A DNA stretch of 64,000 nucleotides, from assembly GCF_026626665.1 (NCBI RefSeq), contig NZ_JAPNKE010000002.1, positions 10,188,001 through 10,252,000 on the forward strand. The letters are read 5' to 3'. Numbering within the stretch: the stretch's first letter is position 1; every line of letters begins with the position of its first letter. Under the pieces are notes generated by a model. The model saw only the letters and a list, made by a program, of their open reading frames with translations. It made no database searches and was not told the DNA's origin. Below are positions 1 through 9,305 of this stretch, piece after piece. The DNA is from Nannocystis pusilla. GTDB taxonomy: Bacteria; Myxococcota_A; Polyangia; Nannocystales; Nannocystaceae. A program made the position numbers and the translations under genes.

Positions 1-2
1 CG

Positions 3-1004
3 CCGCGATCGTTCGCGGCGCCGATGCTCGCGGCGCCGATGGCCCCGGCGCCGATGGCCCCGGCGAAGCTCGCGGTGGCGAAGCAAGAAGAGGCCCCGCG
101 CGCGGCCGAGGCGACGCTGACGACGGCGGCCCTGTCGGCGACGGCGCGGCAGGCGACCGCCACCGAGATGGCCCTCGACGAAGCGACGGTGGCGAGCGCC
201 GAGATCGACGCGGTCGAGCGCGCGCGTCACCCGACCACGGGCGCGGTCTACCCGCGAGCCGCCGCGCAGGCGGAGGCCGTGCCGCCGGCGGCAGTCCACG
301 CGCGGGCGCCCGGCCGCGGCGTGTACGCGCTGCTGGGCCTGTGCGCCAGCGCGGCGCTGGTGCTGCTGGCGATGCAGATCGCAGGCCCGAGCCTGCGCGA
401 GACGAGCGAGCGCGGCGGCAGTGACTCCGGTGATTCGCGGCAGTTCGTGCCGTCGAAGAGCGAGCAGAAGCGCGACCCCTCGGCCACCGAGCCCGCGCCG
501 CCCGAGGCCAAGCAGGACGGCTCCACCACGCAATTCGAGAAGATGGGCCCCGAGCTGCCGCCGGCGACCGTGACGAGCGCGCCGCCGCCGTCCACCGGCG
601 AGAAGCCGCCCGAGGTGACGACGTCCGGGCCCGAGCCGGGCAGCGAGACCACCGACGGCACGACGACCGGCGAGGCGGACCCGCTCGACGCGAGCGGCAC
701 GGCCGGCAAGGCCAGCGAGGCGACCACCAGCAAGCCGGGCAACGACAAGCCGCCCGCGGCGCCGAACGTCGGGCAGAAGCGGCCGAAGAAGACGATCGAG
801 GAGCGGGTCGACGACGGCTGCTATCAGGTGAATTTCCGCGACGCTCAGGCGGGCGTGAAGATCTTGCAAGCGGTGCTCGAGCAGAAGCCGCAGAACATCG
901 AGGCGCTGCGCTGCATGGCCCAGGGCATGCGGCAGATCGACAAGTACGACGACGCCGAGGTCTACTATGAACAATTGCTGAAGGCGACCGGCGACCTGCA
1001 TTGA
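3..1004 (+). CDS. TPR-containing membrane protein, C-terminal part (truncated by window edge)
   Basis: The frame is open to the left edge, so the real start lies outside the window; the first ATG is at 24. Counting from it, residues 1-95 are Ala/Pro-rich, residues 101-121 form one hydrophobic segment (YALLGLCASAALVLLAMQ), residues about 135-265 are a Pro/Thr/Gly/Lys-rich linker, and from about 275 a tetratricopeptide repeat begins (EALRCMAQGMRQIDKYDDAE). The layout (cytoplasmic head, one membrane pass, disordered linker, TPR tail) is common at the end of myxobacterial Ser/Thr kinases, but no kinase motif is visible here. The reading frame ends at a TGA at 1002-1004 in the middle of the TPR solenoid. 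The next frame (1001-1189) carries the missing repeat in perfect 34-residue phase. Function: a protein-protein interaction scaffold is inferred. Confidence 0.75.
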   Translation, partial: PRSFAAPMLAAPMAPAPMAPAKLAVAKQEEAPRAAEATLTTAALSATARQATATEMALDEATVASAEIDAVERARHPTTGAVYPRAAAQAEAVPPAAVHARAPGRGVYALLGLCASAALVLLAMQIAGPSLRETSERGGSDSGDSRQFVPSKSEQKRDPSATEPAPPEAKQDGSTTQFEKMGPELPPATVTSAPPPSTGEKPPEVTTSGPEPGSETTDGTTTGEADPLDASGTAGKASEATTSKPGNDKPPAAPNVGQKRPKKTIEERVDDGCYQVNFRDAQAGVKILQAVLEQKPQNIEALRCMAQGMRQIDKYDDAEVYYEQLLKATGDLH

Positions 1005-1189
1005 CGGCGCTGCTCGGGCTGGCCCAGGTCAACGAGCTGATGACCCGCTACGACCGCGCCAACGATTATTATCAGCGGGTGATCCGCATCGACCCGGACA
1101 ACAAGTCGGCGCAGGCGTTCTTCAACAGCTGGGCCGGCGGGACGGCGCGCAGCTCGCCCGGCGCCCCCGGGTTCCAGCTCAAGCGCTGA
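1001..1189 (+). CDS. Continuation of the TPR protein in another frame (frameshifted C-terminus)
   Basis: This 62-codon frame starts with a TTG overlapping the TGA of the preceding frame. It encodes ALLGLAQVNELMTRYDRAND followed by a canonical TPR ending (YYQRVIRIDPDN). The A/B helices are exactly 34 residues after those of the last repeat of the upstream frame, so the two pieces form one TPR solenoid. The simplest reading is a single-base indel near 1000; translational coupling through the TTGA overlap is an alternative but would split a TPR unit between two chains. The tail (GTARSSPGAPGFQLKR) is short and polar. No independent ribosome-binding site is visible. Confidence 0.55.
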   Translation: MTALLGLAQVNELMTRYDRANDYYQRVIRIDPDNKSAQAFFNSWAGGTARSSPGAPGFQLKR

Positions 1190-1491
1190 CGCCCGCGCCG
1201 TGCGGACGCGCGTGGCCCCGCGGCCGCGTGTCCGCGCGCGACACGTCGCGGGCCGCGGCGGCCCCCGCGGGTCGGGGGACGCACGACGCGCGGCCCGGGT
1301 GACCGCGACGCACTACGCACATTGACCGGCGGCGCCGCGAATCCGCGCTCGCCGCCGCGTCGCCGCCCGAGCCGGTCGCGCGAGCGAGCATTCGCGCGCG
1401 CCCCCGGGCCGCGCCGGCGCCCGCGCGAATGCGCATTCTCGTCGCCTTGACACCCGCGGCAGCGCCTCCTAGCGTCGCCCGAGGTTTCGCC
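1190..1491. other. Intergenic region, no recognisable feature
   Basis: 302 bases of very GC-rich sequence between the TPR protein and the large metallopeptidase-like gene. No convincing promoter, terminator hairpin or conserved ORF was seen. A GAGG at about 1482 probably serves as the ribosome-binding site of the next gene. Confidence 0.5.
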
Positions 1492-4400
1492 GTGCCCCGG
1501 ACCGAGCTGAACATTCACAGCGCCGACGTGCAGCAATTCGCGCCCGGGCACGAGAACGTGACCTTCGTGTACGACCCGGGCAACCCGACGCATTACGACT
1601 CCTACGAGTTCGAGATCAGCGACCGCCAGGGCCGGGTGGTCTACCGCGCCCGGACCGTGGGCCTCTACGACGGGACGCTGTGGGACGGCCGCGGCGACCA
1701 CACCGCGCCCGACGCCGCCATGCGCTTCGTCAGCCCGCTCGACTCGCCGTACCGGGCGCGGCTCTACGGGGTCGAGAACCCGGCGCCCACGGCCTTCTTC
1801 GCGGCCTCCCTGCATTTCTTCGCCAGCGCCAAGAACAAGCTGACGAGCCTGGTCAAGGACGCGCCGCCGGTGCCGACCGTGCATCAGGTCGCGGTGCTCT
1901 ATCACTCGCTCGAGCTCTCGCTCGGCGAGTGGCTGCCGGCCGAGGAGGTGGCGCGGCTGGGCGGCGTCGTCGCCGGGCTCGCGCCGACGTTCGCCGCGGC
2001 GACGCTGACCGACCCGGACATCATTCTTTACACGTGGTACCGCCTCGGCGCGCTGGGCTACTTCCCCGGCCCGCAGCCGACGCCGCCCTCGGTCACCCCC
2101 GGCCTCGAGCTGGCGATCTTGCGCTACAAGCGGAACCACCCGGAGCTGTCGCGCCGGCTGTTTCACTACGACGCCAGAGGCGACGACGTGCTCGCCCCGT
2201 GGGTCGACGCGCCCGGCGGGCTCAAGGCGATCACGCCCGACCTGCTGGCCGCGCTGCACCGCGGCGATCGTCACCGTCTCGACAGCGCCGGCAACGCGGC
2301 CGAGTTCATCCTCGGCGACGCCCGCGTGTTCACCGACGCCAACCGCGACGAGCCGCTCTACCTCGACGCCGAGCGCTTCTACGTCGGCATCGACGCCGAG
2401 TTCAACCCGGACCGCAAGGTCGCGGTCGAGCAGGCCAACCTGCCGCGGCCCATGCTGCCCGTCCGGGCCACGGTCTACCTGCAAGACAGCGCCGGCAACC
2501 GCGCCCCCGCTGCCGGGTTCGGCGCGCTCGGCGACTTCCGGATCCGCTGGACCTGGACCGACCGCGCGACGCGGGACAACGGCCTGCCCACGGCCCAGCC
2601 CGATCGGCCGAGCCGCACCAAGGATTACGTCGACGCGGCGGTGCAGGCGCTCGGCGGAGCGGTCGCCAGCACCTATCACAACGCGCGCTCGATCGTCGGC
2701 GGGATCGTCACCGGCATCGCCGTCAGCGACGTCGTCGCCGCGCTCGAAGCGTGCGCGCCGTACCCGGCCGCGAACGTGCCCACGGGCCTGGAGACGCGCC
2801 CGCACGTCGACCCCAATCACAAGAGCTGCGCCCCGCAGTCTGTCGTGTACCTCCACGCCTCGCGCGTCGCCGGCGACAGCTTCAAGCTCGCCGCGGCGCT
2901 CGACCTGTCGCACGCGCACGCCAGCGTGCAGGCGGCCCACCCGAACGCCATCACCGCGGCGACCGGCACCTTCGAGCTGTGGCGACGGATCCCGATGGCC
3001 GCGTTCATCCAGTGGGGCAACACCCCCGCGGCGCCGAACTGGAACGCCATCGCCGCCAAGTTCGCGCCGGCCTTCATCGAGATCGTCCCGCCGGTGCGGA
3101 GCTTCGCCCTGTCGGCGCTGCAGCCGGGCGACCTCGCGGCGCTGAAGGCCTCGTACGAGAGCTTCACGCAGGATCAGAGCAAGTCGTGGTTCACCCCGAA
3201 CGAGGACCCGGGGATAAACTCCGACTTCGCCGAGTTCTCGACGGCCGCGTTCTTCCCGTTCGACCCGCGCTCCGTCGAGTTCCGCCACCTCGCCGCCCAC
3301 GGCGCCGCGCAGTTCAGCGCGCCGGTCAACGTGATCAACGACCTCATGGTCGGCGCCCTCGCGTCGGCGCTGGTCAAGTGGCGGCGGGCCTCGCTCGGCG
3401 GGGCGCCGAAGGACCCGGTGAAGGTCCGCTACAACATGTTGGCGCTGTGGAACCAACCGGCCCGGCCGGCCTGGCTGCAGGCCGTGGCGCAGCACTTTCT
3501 CACCGAGCTGAACCTCGTCTACAACCCCGCCGGCATGGGCTCGTGCCGCGCCGTCGGGCGGGCCGCGCGGGTGGTGCGGCCGCTGCCGCACACCACCAAC
3601 CTCGTCGGCCTGCCGGCCAGCCGCGTCGACATCCTCAACGAGATGCTCGTCGCCGCGGTCAACCCCGCGACGCCGGCGGAGGTCACGGCGCTGCGCAACT
3701 TGATGCGGCAGCTGACGAAGGACATCGCCGAGACGACGAAGCTCGCGCAGAAGGCCGGGTGCCCGTCGCCGATCCATCCGTGCCTCGAGCGCTTCAGCGT
3801 CCACTTCGCGCAGTTCTCGGCCGCCGGCGCCAACGGGCCGCCGCCGGGCGCCTACCCGGCGCTCGCGCCGGAGCTCGAGGCCGACGACGACGCGCGCTAC
3901 TGCCGGTCGGTCGCCGCGTACGAGACCCACCTGTTCCGCGACCGCGTCAACTCGACCGTCGGCTCGCTCGCCACCAAGTCGCTGGTCGAGGAGTTCTACG
4001 AGATCGCCCGCCACCCCGCGGCCCCCGGGACGCGCCCGGGCGCCGGCCTGACGATCGTCTATTACAAGGCGCACCCGACCCCGGCGCCGGTCGACACCGG
4101 GGCGCCCAACAGCCTGCAGAACCTCACCTACGGCACGTCCACCGGCGTCAGCGACGGGGTCTGCATGGTCTGCTCCGACCTGCCGATGGACCAGGAGCAC
4201 CTCGTCACCCACGAGATGGCGCACTGCCTGTTCCTGCGTCACTGGCAGAACGCGCAGGACACCATCGACGCCGACTTCTCCAACCCCGACGACCACGACC
4301 GCGCCGACGCCAACTGCATCATGAGCTACGCGGCGTGGGACTACGCGTCGAAGTTCGAGGGGCGGGACCCGTGCGAATCGCACTTCAAGACGACCCGCTA

Positions 4401-5606
4401 TCGCCCGAACTTCTGCGGCAAGTGCAACCTGAAGCTGCGCGGCTGGGACATCCACGCCGGCGCGATGCCGGCGAGCTCGGCGGCGCTGCGCCTCGTCGAG
4501 CCGGCCCACGTCGTCGCGCCGGTAAACCAGGTGAGCCTGCCCGATCCGGCGCAGCTCCACGTCGACATCGAACACCTGCTGCAGAACGTCCTGGGGGTCA
4601 ACCCGCAGCGCGACTTCACGCTCGATCAGGCCAGCCTGTGCGTGCAGAGCAACCCGGCGCTGCGGACGATCCGCGGGGTGCCCAAGTACGAGTGGAGCCC
4701 GTGCCCGGCCGTCGATGCGCTGACGGGGGCGCCGCTCCAGGTGTCGCCTGCGACGTACGTGCCGGACGGCGCCGACCGACCCGAGGCCGCGGTGTTCGCC
4801 GGCGACAACAGCGGATACGCCTGCGCGTGGGAGCGGCACCACGAGTACCTGTTCCTGATCGGCGGGGTCACGGCCGGCGACGGCCGCGGCGGCGGCTCGA
4901 TGGGCCTCAACGTCCACCACGCGCTGTGGGGGGCCGACGTGCCGCTCCACGAGATCGTCCACGTGTACCAGGATTGGGACCACGACAAGATGTTCCACGA
5001 GGGGCTCACGGAGCTGTTCGCGTTGATGCTCGCGCATCACCGCTACGCGACCGCGCCGCACCTCCAGGCCCACCTGTTCCTCAACCTCAACCCGAGCTAC
5101 ATCCAGTTCCTCCACTTCGTCGCCGCCGAGCTGCTGCCGCGCCTCGGGGTGGCGGCGCTCGCGAAGTGGTACTTCCAGGGCACCACCGCCGAGGTCGACC
5201 CTGCGCTGCGCGGCGGCGCCGACTTCGGCAAGCTCAACGCGGCGCTCAACGCGATCAAGGACGACCACGATCCCATGCCGGCGGCGGAGCTGCTCGGCCC
5301 GCGGCCGCTCGCGCCGCCGCCCTCGCCCAACCCCTGGCCGACCAGCTGGCGCAGGCCGCGGTGCAGTCCTACGACGCGTTCTTGTTGCAGCGGAAGAACG
5401 CGCTCGGCATCAACAGCAACGACCCGGCTCTGGTGGCCCGCGCCATCCGCCTGCGCAACGTCATCACGACCTACGAGGCCGCGATCCAGTCGGCCGAGCA
5501 GTTCCGCCAGCACGTCACGGCGACCGATCGGGTGCACCGGCTCGAGCCGTGGCTGGAGACGACGAAGCGGCAGGTCCTGGGCCTGCGCGACAAGCTGCCG
5601 GCGTAG
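1492..5606 (+). CDS. Large protein with metzincin-like and gluzincin-like zinc peptidase motifs (frame break near 5325)
   Basis: About 1,370 residues from a GTG at 1492 (GAGG nine bases upstream; an ATG at 1429 is the alternative). The N-terminal 200 residues look like a beta-rich domain with no signal peptide. At residue 907 lies HEMAHCLFLRH, which fits the metzincin zinc motif HExxHxxxxxH although the usual Gly is Phe; 37 residues later CIMSY matches a Met-turn. At residue 1153 HEIVH is followed by HEGLTELFA, resembling the HExxH...EG pattern of gluzincin (peptidase MA-like) enzymes. The frame then breaks near 5325 in a run of C; the +2 frame continues with a helical tail ending RQVLGLRDKLPA at 5606. 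The convergent neighbour is a LysM/peptidoglycan-binding protein 3 bp away, a pairing seen around contractile-injection effectors; that role is inferred. Whether either zinc site is active is unknown. Confidence 0.8.
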
Positions 5607-5609
5607 CGC

Positions 5610-6280
5610 CTAGAGCGGCTCGTCGCGCCAGAGCCGGCCGCTCGTGCCCGCGGCCGGCAGCGGCTCGCGCTCGTCGTGGTAGCGGCGGAGCGCCGCGAGC
5701 AGCTGCGGATCTCGGAAGTCGCCGGTCTCGGGCAGACCGCAGCGCCGCTGGAACGCCGCGATCGCGGCTCGCGTCGAGGCCTCGTCGCCGCAGGCGAAGC
5801 CGAGGTTGCCGAGGCGGTGCTGCACGCCGCGCTGCAGGTCGAGCGGATCGACGTGGCCGATCCGGATCTCGAAGCGCGTCCGCGCCGGACCGATCTCGAG
5901 GATCGCCAGCTTCGCCGCCGGCGGGACCGTCTCCTCGAGCACGGCGTCGGCGTCGGTGCGGCCGCGGCGGATCACGCCGTCGATCCGGAGCTCGTAGTCT
6001 TGCTCGCGCTGCGGCGCGCCGGCGACGAACACCTGCAGGCGCAGCAGCGCCGGCGTGCCGCGCTTGACGAAGCGATGCACGTCGTCGGTCGCGACGTCCT
6101 CCTGGCGGACGCGCTTGTCCGGGATGAACACCACGTCGCCCGGCGCGAGGATGTTGGGGTCCTCGCGCTCGGCCTTGAGGCGCGCGTTCTCCGGGTGGTT
6201 CCACAGGGTCAGGGGAAGAACCCGTACGCGTCGGCGATGCTGGAGACCCCTTCGCCGGGCGTCACGACGTGCTTCGGCAT
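5610..6280 (-). CDS. LysM and peptidoglycan-binding domain protein (frame break near 6210)
   Basis: About 223 residues from ATG at 6280. Residues 4 to about 56 are a LysM-like fold: HVVTPGEGVSSIADAYGFFP, then LTLWNHPENARLKAE and DPNILAPGDVVFIPDK. The C-terminal 60 residues (LDLQRGVQHRLGNLGFAC to AALRRYHDE) match a PG_binding_1 three-helix domain. The two parts sit in different frames because of an indel in a CCCC run at about 6210 (TTCTTCCCCTGA). With one base added, the frame reads continuously. Proteins of this exact shape (LysM with 'PNILAPGDVVFIPD', then a beta domain, then a PG-binding domain) are commonly encoded near type VI secretion or related contractile systems and their effectors. 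No signal peptide is present, consistent with delivery or cytoplasmic assembly rather than Sec export. Its convergent partner is the large metallopeptidase-like protein. Confidence 0.75.
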
Positions 6281-6589
6281 GCTGCGGCGACCATTGTAGT
6301 GCGCGCGCACGAGGCCCGGCAAGCCGCGACGGGGCCGCGCCTTACCGGGCTGAAATGCACGCAAGCGCGAGCGCGTGCGCTGCGGCGCGAGGTCTTCGTC
6401 GGGCAATCCCGACGCGGGTCTCGGACGCCGCGCGGACGAGCCCGGCGCTCGCGACCCGTCACGATCGCCGCGAGACGGGGCGTGCGGCCCGGACGTCGCG
6501 CGGGACGAGATCGCGCGCGGGCGCGCATGGCCGGGCCCCCATGCTGGGGCGGATCGCGTGGGTTATAAACGAACCCGGCGGAGGTCTGC
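6281..6589. other. Divergent intergenic region
   Basis: 309 bases between the divergent starts of the LysM protein (6280) and the TerB-like protein (6590). It must carry both promoters, but no clear -35/-10 pair is visible. GGAGG at about 6580 is the ribosome-binding site of the downstream gene. Confidence 0.45.
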
Positions 6590-7153
6590 GTGAACGCGGC
6601 GACGAACCCGATCCTGGCGTCGGTCCAGGAGCTCCTGGACGGCCTCGACGACGAGACGTACCGCAACGTGGAGCTCAGCGTCCGCGATCACGCCGTCCAC
6701 GGGCTGGGCGCGGAGATCAGCGTCGAGACCGAGCTGCACCTGATCCTGCTGTCGAAATACATGGCCGCGGCCGACGGGGTCAGCGGCGCCGAGGTCACCG
6801 GCCTCAAGCGATTGATGGACCGCCACGGTCTGCCCGAAGTGGCGCAGCGCCACCTGCTCGAGTTCGACGTGTCGACGGTCCGCCCCGAGCACGTCGCCGA
6901 GGTGGTGCAGCCGCACAGCTCGCTGGCGCTGTACATCCTGTCGGGCGGGACCCTGCTGGCCGCGCTCGACGGTCTGTCGGGCGCCGAGCGCACGCGCGTG
7001 CGGGAGGTCGGCGAGCAGCTCGGGCTGTCGGCGGAGCTGATCGAGGTGGTGCTGGCCGAGGCGTGCCTCACCGCCGCGGCGCTGCTCAAGGGCGACGAGG
7101 CGACGATCGGGCTGATCCGCCCGCTGCGCCACGCGATCTTCCGCCTCATCTGA
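6590..7153 (+). CDS. TerB-like helical protein
   Basis: 187 residues from a GTG at 6590, preceded by GGAGG at 7-base spacing, which decides the start. Nearly all helix is expected, with no signal peptide or membrane segment. Residues 50-75 (LHLILLSKYMAAADGVSGAE followed by VTGLKRLMDRHG) resemble the TerB/DUF533 fold, in which an acidic 'ADGxxxxxE' loop ends the first helix pair. The second half (GTLLAALDGLSGAERTRVRE) looks like a second copy of the same unit. TerB proteins bind metal or act at the inner membrane in tellurite and stress responses, but the family is broad and the role here is unknown. It stands alone, with a 264-bp gap to the next gene. Confidence 0.7.
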   Translation: MNAATNPILASVQELLDGLDDETYRNVELSVRDHAVHGLGAEISVETELHLILLSKYMAAADGVSGAEVTGLKRLMDRHGLPEVAQRHLLEFDVSTVRPEHVAEVVQPHSSLALYILSGGTLLAALDGLSGAERTRVREVGEQLGLSAELIEVVLAEACLTAAALLKGDEATIGLIRPLRHAIFRLI

Positions 7154-7382
7154 CGGGCGAGCAGGAGCTCGCGCACCTGCGGTGCGACGGCCGCGGCAGG
7201 TCGGTACCGGCGAGCTCATGCGTCGCGACTTTGGACCCGTAGCGACGCGATGGCGGCTCTGCACCGGGGTTCATCCGCTCGTTCGCCCACGTCTCGTAAT
7301 GCGCGGAGAGGGGCACGAATGTCCCGCGGCCTTGGGTTCATTCGACGGTGGGTGCGGCCAGCGTTTCACGATTCGTAGGTCA

Positions 7383-7410
7383 TTGACAAGAAAATTTTTC
7401 AAACTATTTT
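7383..7410 (+). promoter_or_regulatory. Sigma-70-like promoter of the ArsR-AHSA1 gene
   Basis: A perfect TTGACA (7383-7388) and TATTTT (7405-7410) are separated by 16 bp in the only distinctly AT-rich stretch of the region. The ATG of the gene is at 7418, so transcription would begin at or within a few bases of the start codon. The mRNA is then leaderless or nearly so; the weak AAAAGG just before the ATG would be at the very 5' end. Confidence 0.65.
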
Positions 7411-7417
7411 AAAAGGC

Positions 7418-8890
7418 ATGCTCGACATCGCCGTCATCGACGATCCGGCGGCGGCCACCGTCGCCCTCGACCCGGTGCGTGGCCGGCTGCTGGCGGAGCT
7501 CGCGGCCGAGCCCGCCTCCGCGGCCAGCCTCGCCGCGCGGCTCGGCTTGCCGAGGCAGAAGGTGAACTACCACCTGCGCGCGCTGGAGGCCCACGACCTC
7601 GTGCGGGAGACCGAGCAGCGGCGCTGGGGCGGCCTCACCGAGCGCCTGTTCGTCGCCACGGCCGGCTCGTACGTCGTCTCGCCCGCCGCGCTCGGGCCGG
7701 TCGCCGCCGATCCGGGGCGCACCCGCGATCGGCTGTCGGCGGGCTACTTGATCGCGCTCGCGGCCCGCGTCGTGCGCGAGGTCGGGGCGCTGTGGCGCCG
7801 GGCCGTCGACGCCGACCGGCGGCTGGCGACCCTCTCGATCGACACCGAGGTCCGCTTCGCCTCGGCGAGCGAGCGGGCCGCCTTCACCAAGGATCTCACT
7901 CTGGCGATCACGACATTGGTCGCCCGCTATCACAATACCTCGGCGCCCGGCGGCCGCGACTATCGCCTGCTGGTGATGGCGCACCCCGGCCCGCCGACGC
8001 AGCACGAAAGGAGCGCCATGCCAGTCAAGAATGACGCCGAGAAGCGATGGGTCGAGCTCGATGTGATCTTCCCCGGGACGCCGGAGCAGCTGTGGCACGC
8101 GATGGCCACCGGGCCGGGCATCAGCGCGTGGTTCACGACCACGACGGTCGACGCACAGGAGGGCGGCGCGATCGCGTTCGACTTCGGCGACGGCGCGGTC
8201 TCGCGGGGCACGATCACCGCGTGGCAACCGCCGGCGCGCCTCTGCTACGAGGAGCGCGAGTGGAAGGACGGGGCCCCGCCGGTGGCGACGGAGATCTCCA
8301 TCCGCGCCCGCTCCGGCGACACCTGCGTGGTCCGCATGGTCCACAGCCTGTTCACCGCCGAGGACACCTGGGACGACGAGCTCGAGGGCTTCGAGGCGGG
8401 CTGGCCGGGCTTCTTCGAGGTCCTGCGCGCGTACCTGCAGCACTTCGCGGGGCAGAAGGCCGCGGCCTTCCGCGCCTCGGGCGTGGTCGCGGGGACGCAT
8501 CACGACGCGTGGCGCGAGGTGAGCCTGGCGCTCGGGGTGTCGGGTCCCAACGTCGGCGAGCACCGCACGACGCCGGTCGACGCGCCGACGCTCACGGGCA
8601 CGGTCGAGCGGGTGCAGCAGGGCGCGAAGACCTGCGAGGTGATGCTGCGCCTCGACCACCCCGCGCCGGGCATCGCCGAGATCGGGACGTACTCGTGGGG
8701 CGGCAAGGCCCGCACCGCGCTGAGCGTCTATTTTTATGGCGACGGCGCGAGCGAGGCCGCCGCGGAGGCCGAGCCGCAGTGGCGCGCGTGGATGGCGAAG
8801 CGCTTCCCCGAGGCGAGCCCGAATCGCCGAAGGCGTGAGCGCCCTGACATGAATGGCGGCATTCCGCCATTCCTGCGACCGTCCGCGTGA
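7418..8890 (+). CDS. ArsR-type HTH regulator fused in frame to an AHSA1/SRPBCC domain protein
   Basis: 490 residues. Residues 12-65 are a winged helix (LLAELAAEPASAASLAARLG, then LPRQKVNYHLRALEAHDLV) of the ArsR type; no metal-binding Cys pair is seen. Residues 65-200 resemble the effector part of such regulators. From residue 201 a complete SRPBCC/AHSA1 domain follows (WVELDVIFPGTPEQLWHAMA, ISAWFTTTT, FEAGWPGFFEVLRAYL). In relatives these are two adjacent genes, an ArsR repressor and a ligand-binding-like AHSA1 protein. Here no stop separates them, yet an AGGAG and an ATG at 8018 are perfectly placed to start the AHSA1 part alone. So either a true fusion or one transcript giving both a long and a short product. 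The last 15 residues after about 8838 are probably not part of the domain. Likely autoregulated. Confidence 0.8.
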   Translation: MLDIAVIDDPAAATVALDPVRGRLLAELAAEPASAASLAARLGLPRQKVNYHLRALEAHDLVRETEQRRWGGLTERLFVATAGSYVVSPAALGPVAADPGRTRDRLSAGYLIALAARVVREVGALWRRAVDADRRLATLSIDTEVRFASASERAAFTKDLTLAITTLVARYHNTSAPGGRDYRLLVMAHPGPPTQHERSAMPVKNDAEKRWVELDVIFPGTPEQLWHAMATGPGISAWFTTTTVDAQEGGAIAFDFGDGAVSRGTITAWQPPARLCYEEREWKDGAPPVATEISIRARSGDTCVVRMVHSLFTAEDTWDDELEGFEAGWPGFFEVLRAYLQHFAGQKAAAFRASGVVAGTHHDAWREVSLALGVSGPNVGEHRTTPVDAPTLTGTVERVQQGAKTCEVMLRLDHPAPGIAEIGTYSWGGKARTALSVYFYGDGASEAAAEAEPQWRAWMAKRFPEASPNRRRRERPDMNGGIPPFLRPSA

Positions 8891-8998
8891 AACGGGGCGG
8901 GGCGAGAGCGAGGCGAGAGAAGGCGTGAGCGCGCCGCGGGTACGACGTGCCCGTTCGCAGCCCGATGACCCTGCCCAAGGAGGGGCCGCATCACACGA

Positions 8999-9027
8999 CC
9001 GGCTTCGCCTCGCACGAGGCGGGCCGG
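8999..9027. terminator. Stem-loop between convergent genes
   Basis: An inverted repeat (CCGGC..CGCCTC-GCAC-GAGGCG..GCCGG) lies between the end of the ArsR-AHSA1 gene (8890) and the end of the DUF5989 gene (9093, minus strand). There is no T-run, so Rho-independent termination is not assured, but its position between convergent ends suits a bidirectional terminator. Confidence 0.4.
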
Positions 9028-9092
9028 TGCGCCCGCGAGATACGAGCGCTCGTTCGTCCGCTCGCGAGCGCAGCCGCGGTCGGCGGATCGGT

Positions 9093-9305
9093 TCAGAACA
9101 GGGTGTAGACGAACGGCGCGACGTAGGCGAGGCCGCCGGTGAGCCACAGCAGCACGCCGGCGAGCAGCAGGACGAGGAGCAGCGGCGCGAGGACGAAGCG
9201 CGCGGGGTGGAGGAAGTGGAGGACGAGGCCGCCGATCGTGCGCAGGCGAGCGGCGAGGCGGCGCAGCAGGCCGGGGCGCGGCGGACGAACCACGGGGGCG
9301 GTCAT
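9093..9305 (-). CDS. DUF5989 family small membrane protein
   Basis: 70 residues from ATG at 9305. A basic, amphipathic N-terminus (LLRRLAARLRTIGGLVLHFL) is followed by one strong transmembrane segment at about 36-57 and the family's hallmark C-terminus YVAPFVYTLF (usual form AVAPFIYTLF). DUF5989 proteins are known almost only as partners of NodU/CmcH-type carbamoyltransferases, often with an SxtJ-like membrane protein. The carbamoyltransferase gene is indeed immediately upstream on the same strand. The space between the two, 280 bp, is filled by tandem copies of this gene's own start region; the most upstream degenerate copy has an ATG overlapping the carbamoyltransferase TGA (ATGA), which suggests the two genes originally overlapped. 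Confidence 0.8.
   Translation of the reverse strand: MTAPVVRPPRPGLLRRLAARLRTIGGLVLHFLHPARFVLAPLLLVLLLAGVLLWLTGGLAYVAPFVYTLF

Noticed and set aside
1072..5268. Open frame of about 1,400 codons on the minus strand opposite the metallopeptidase-like gene
   Set aside because: Composition is Arg/Val/Glu-rich without motifs, as expected for the antisense of a GC-rich gene. The plus strand shows zinc-site motifs and normal protein composition.
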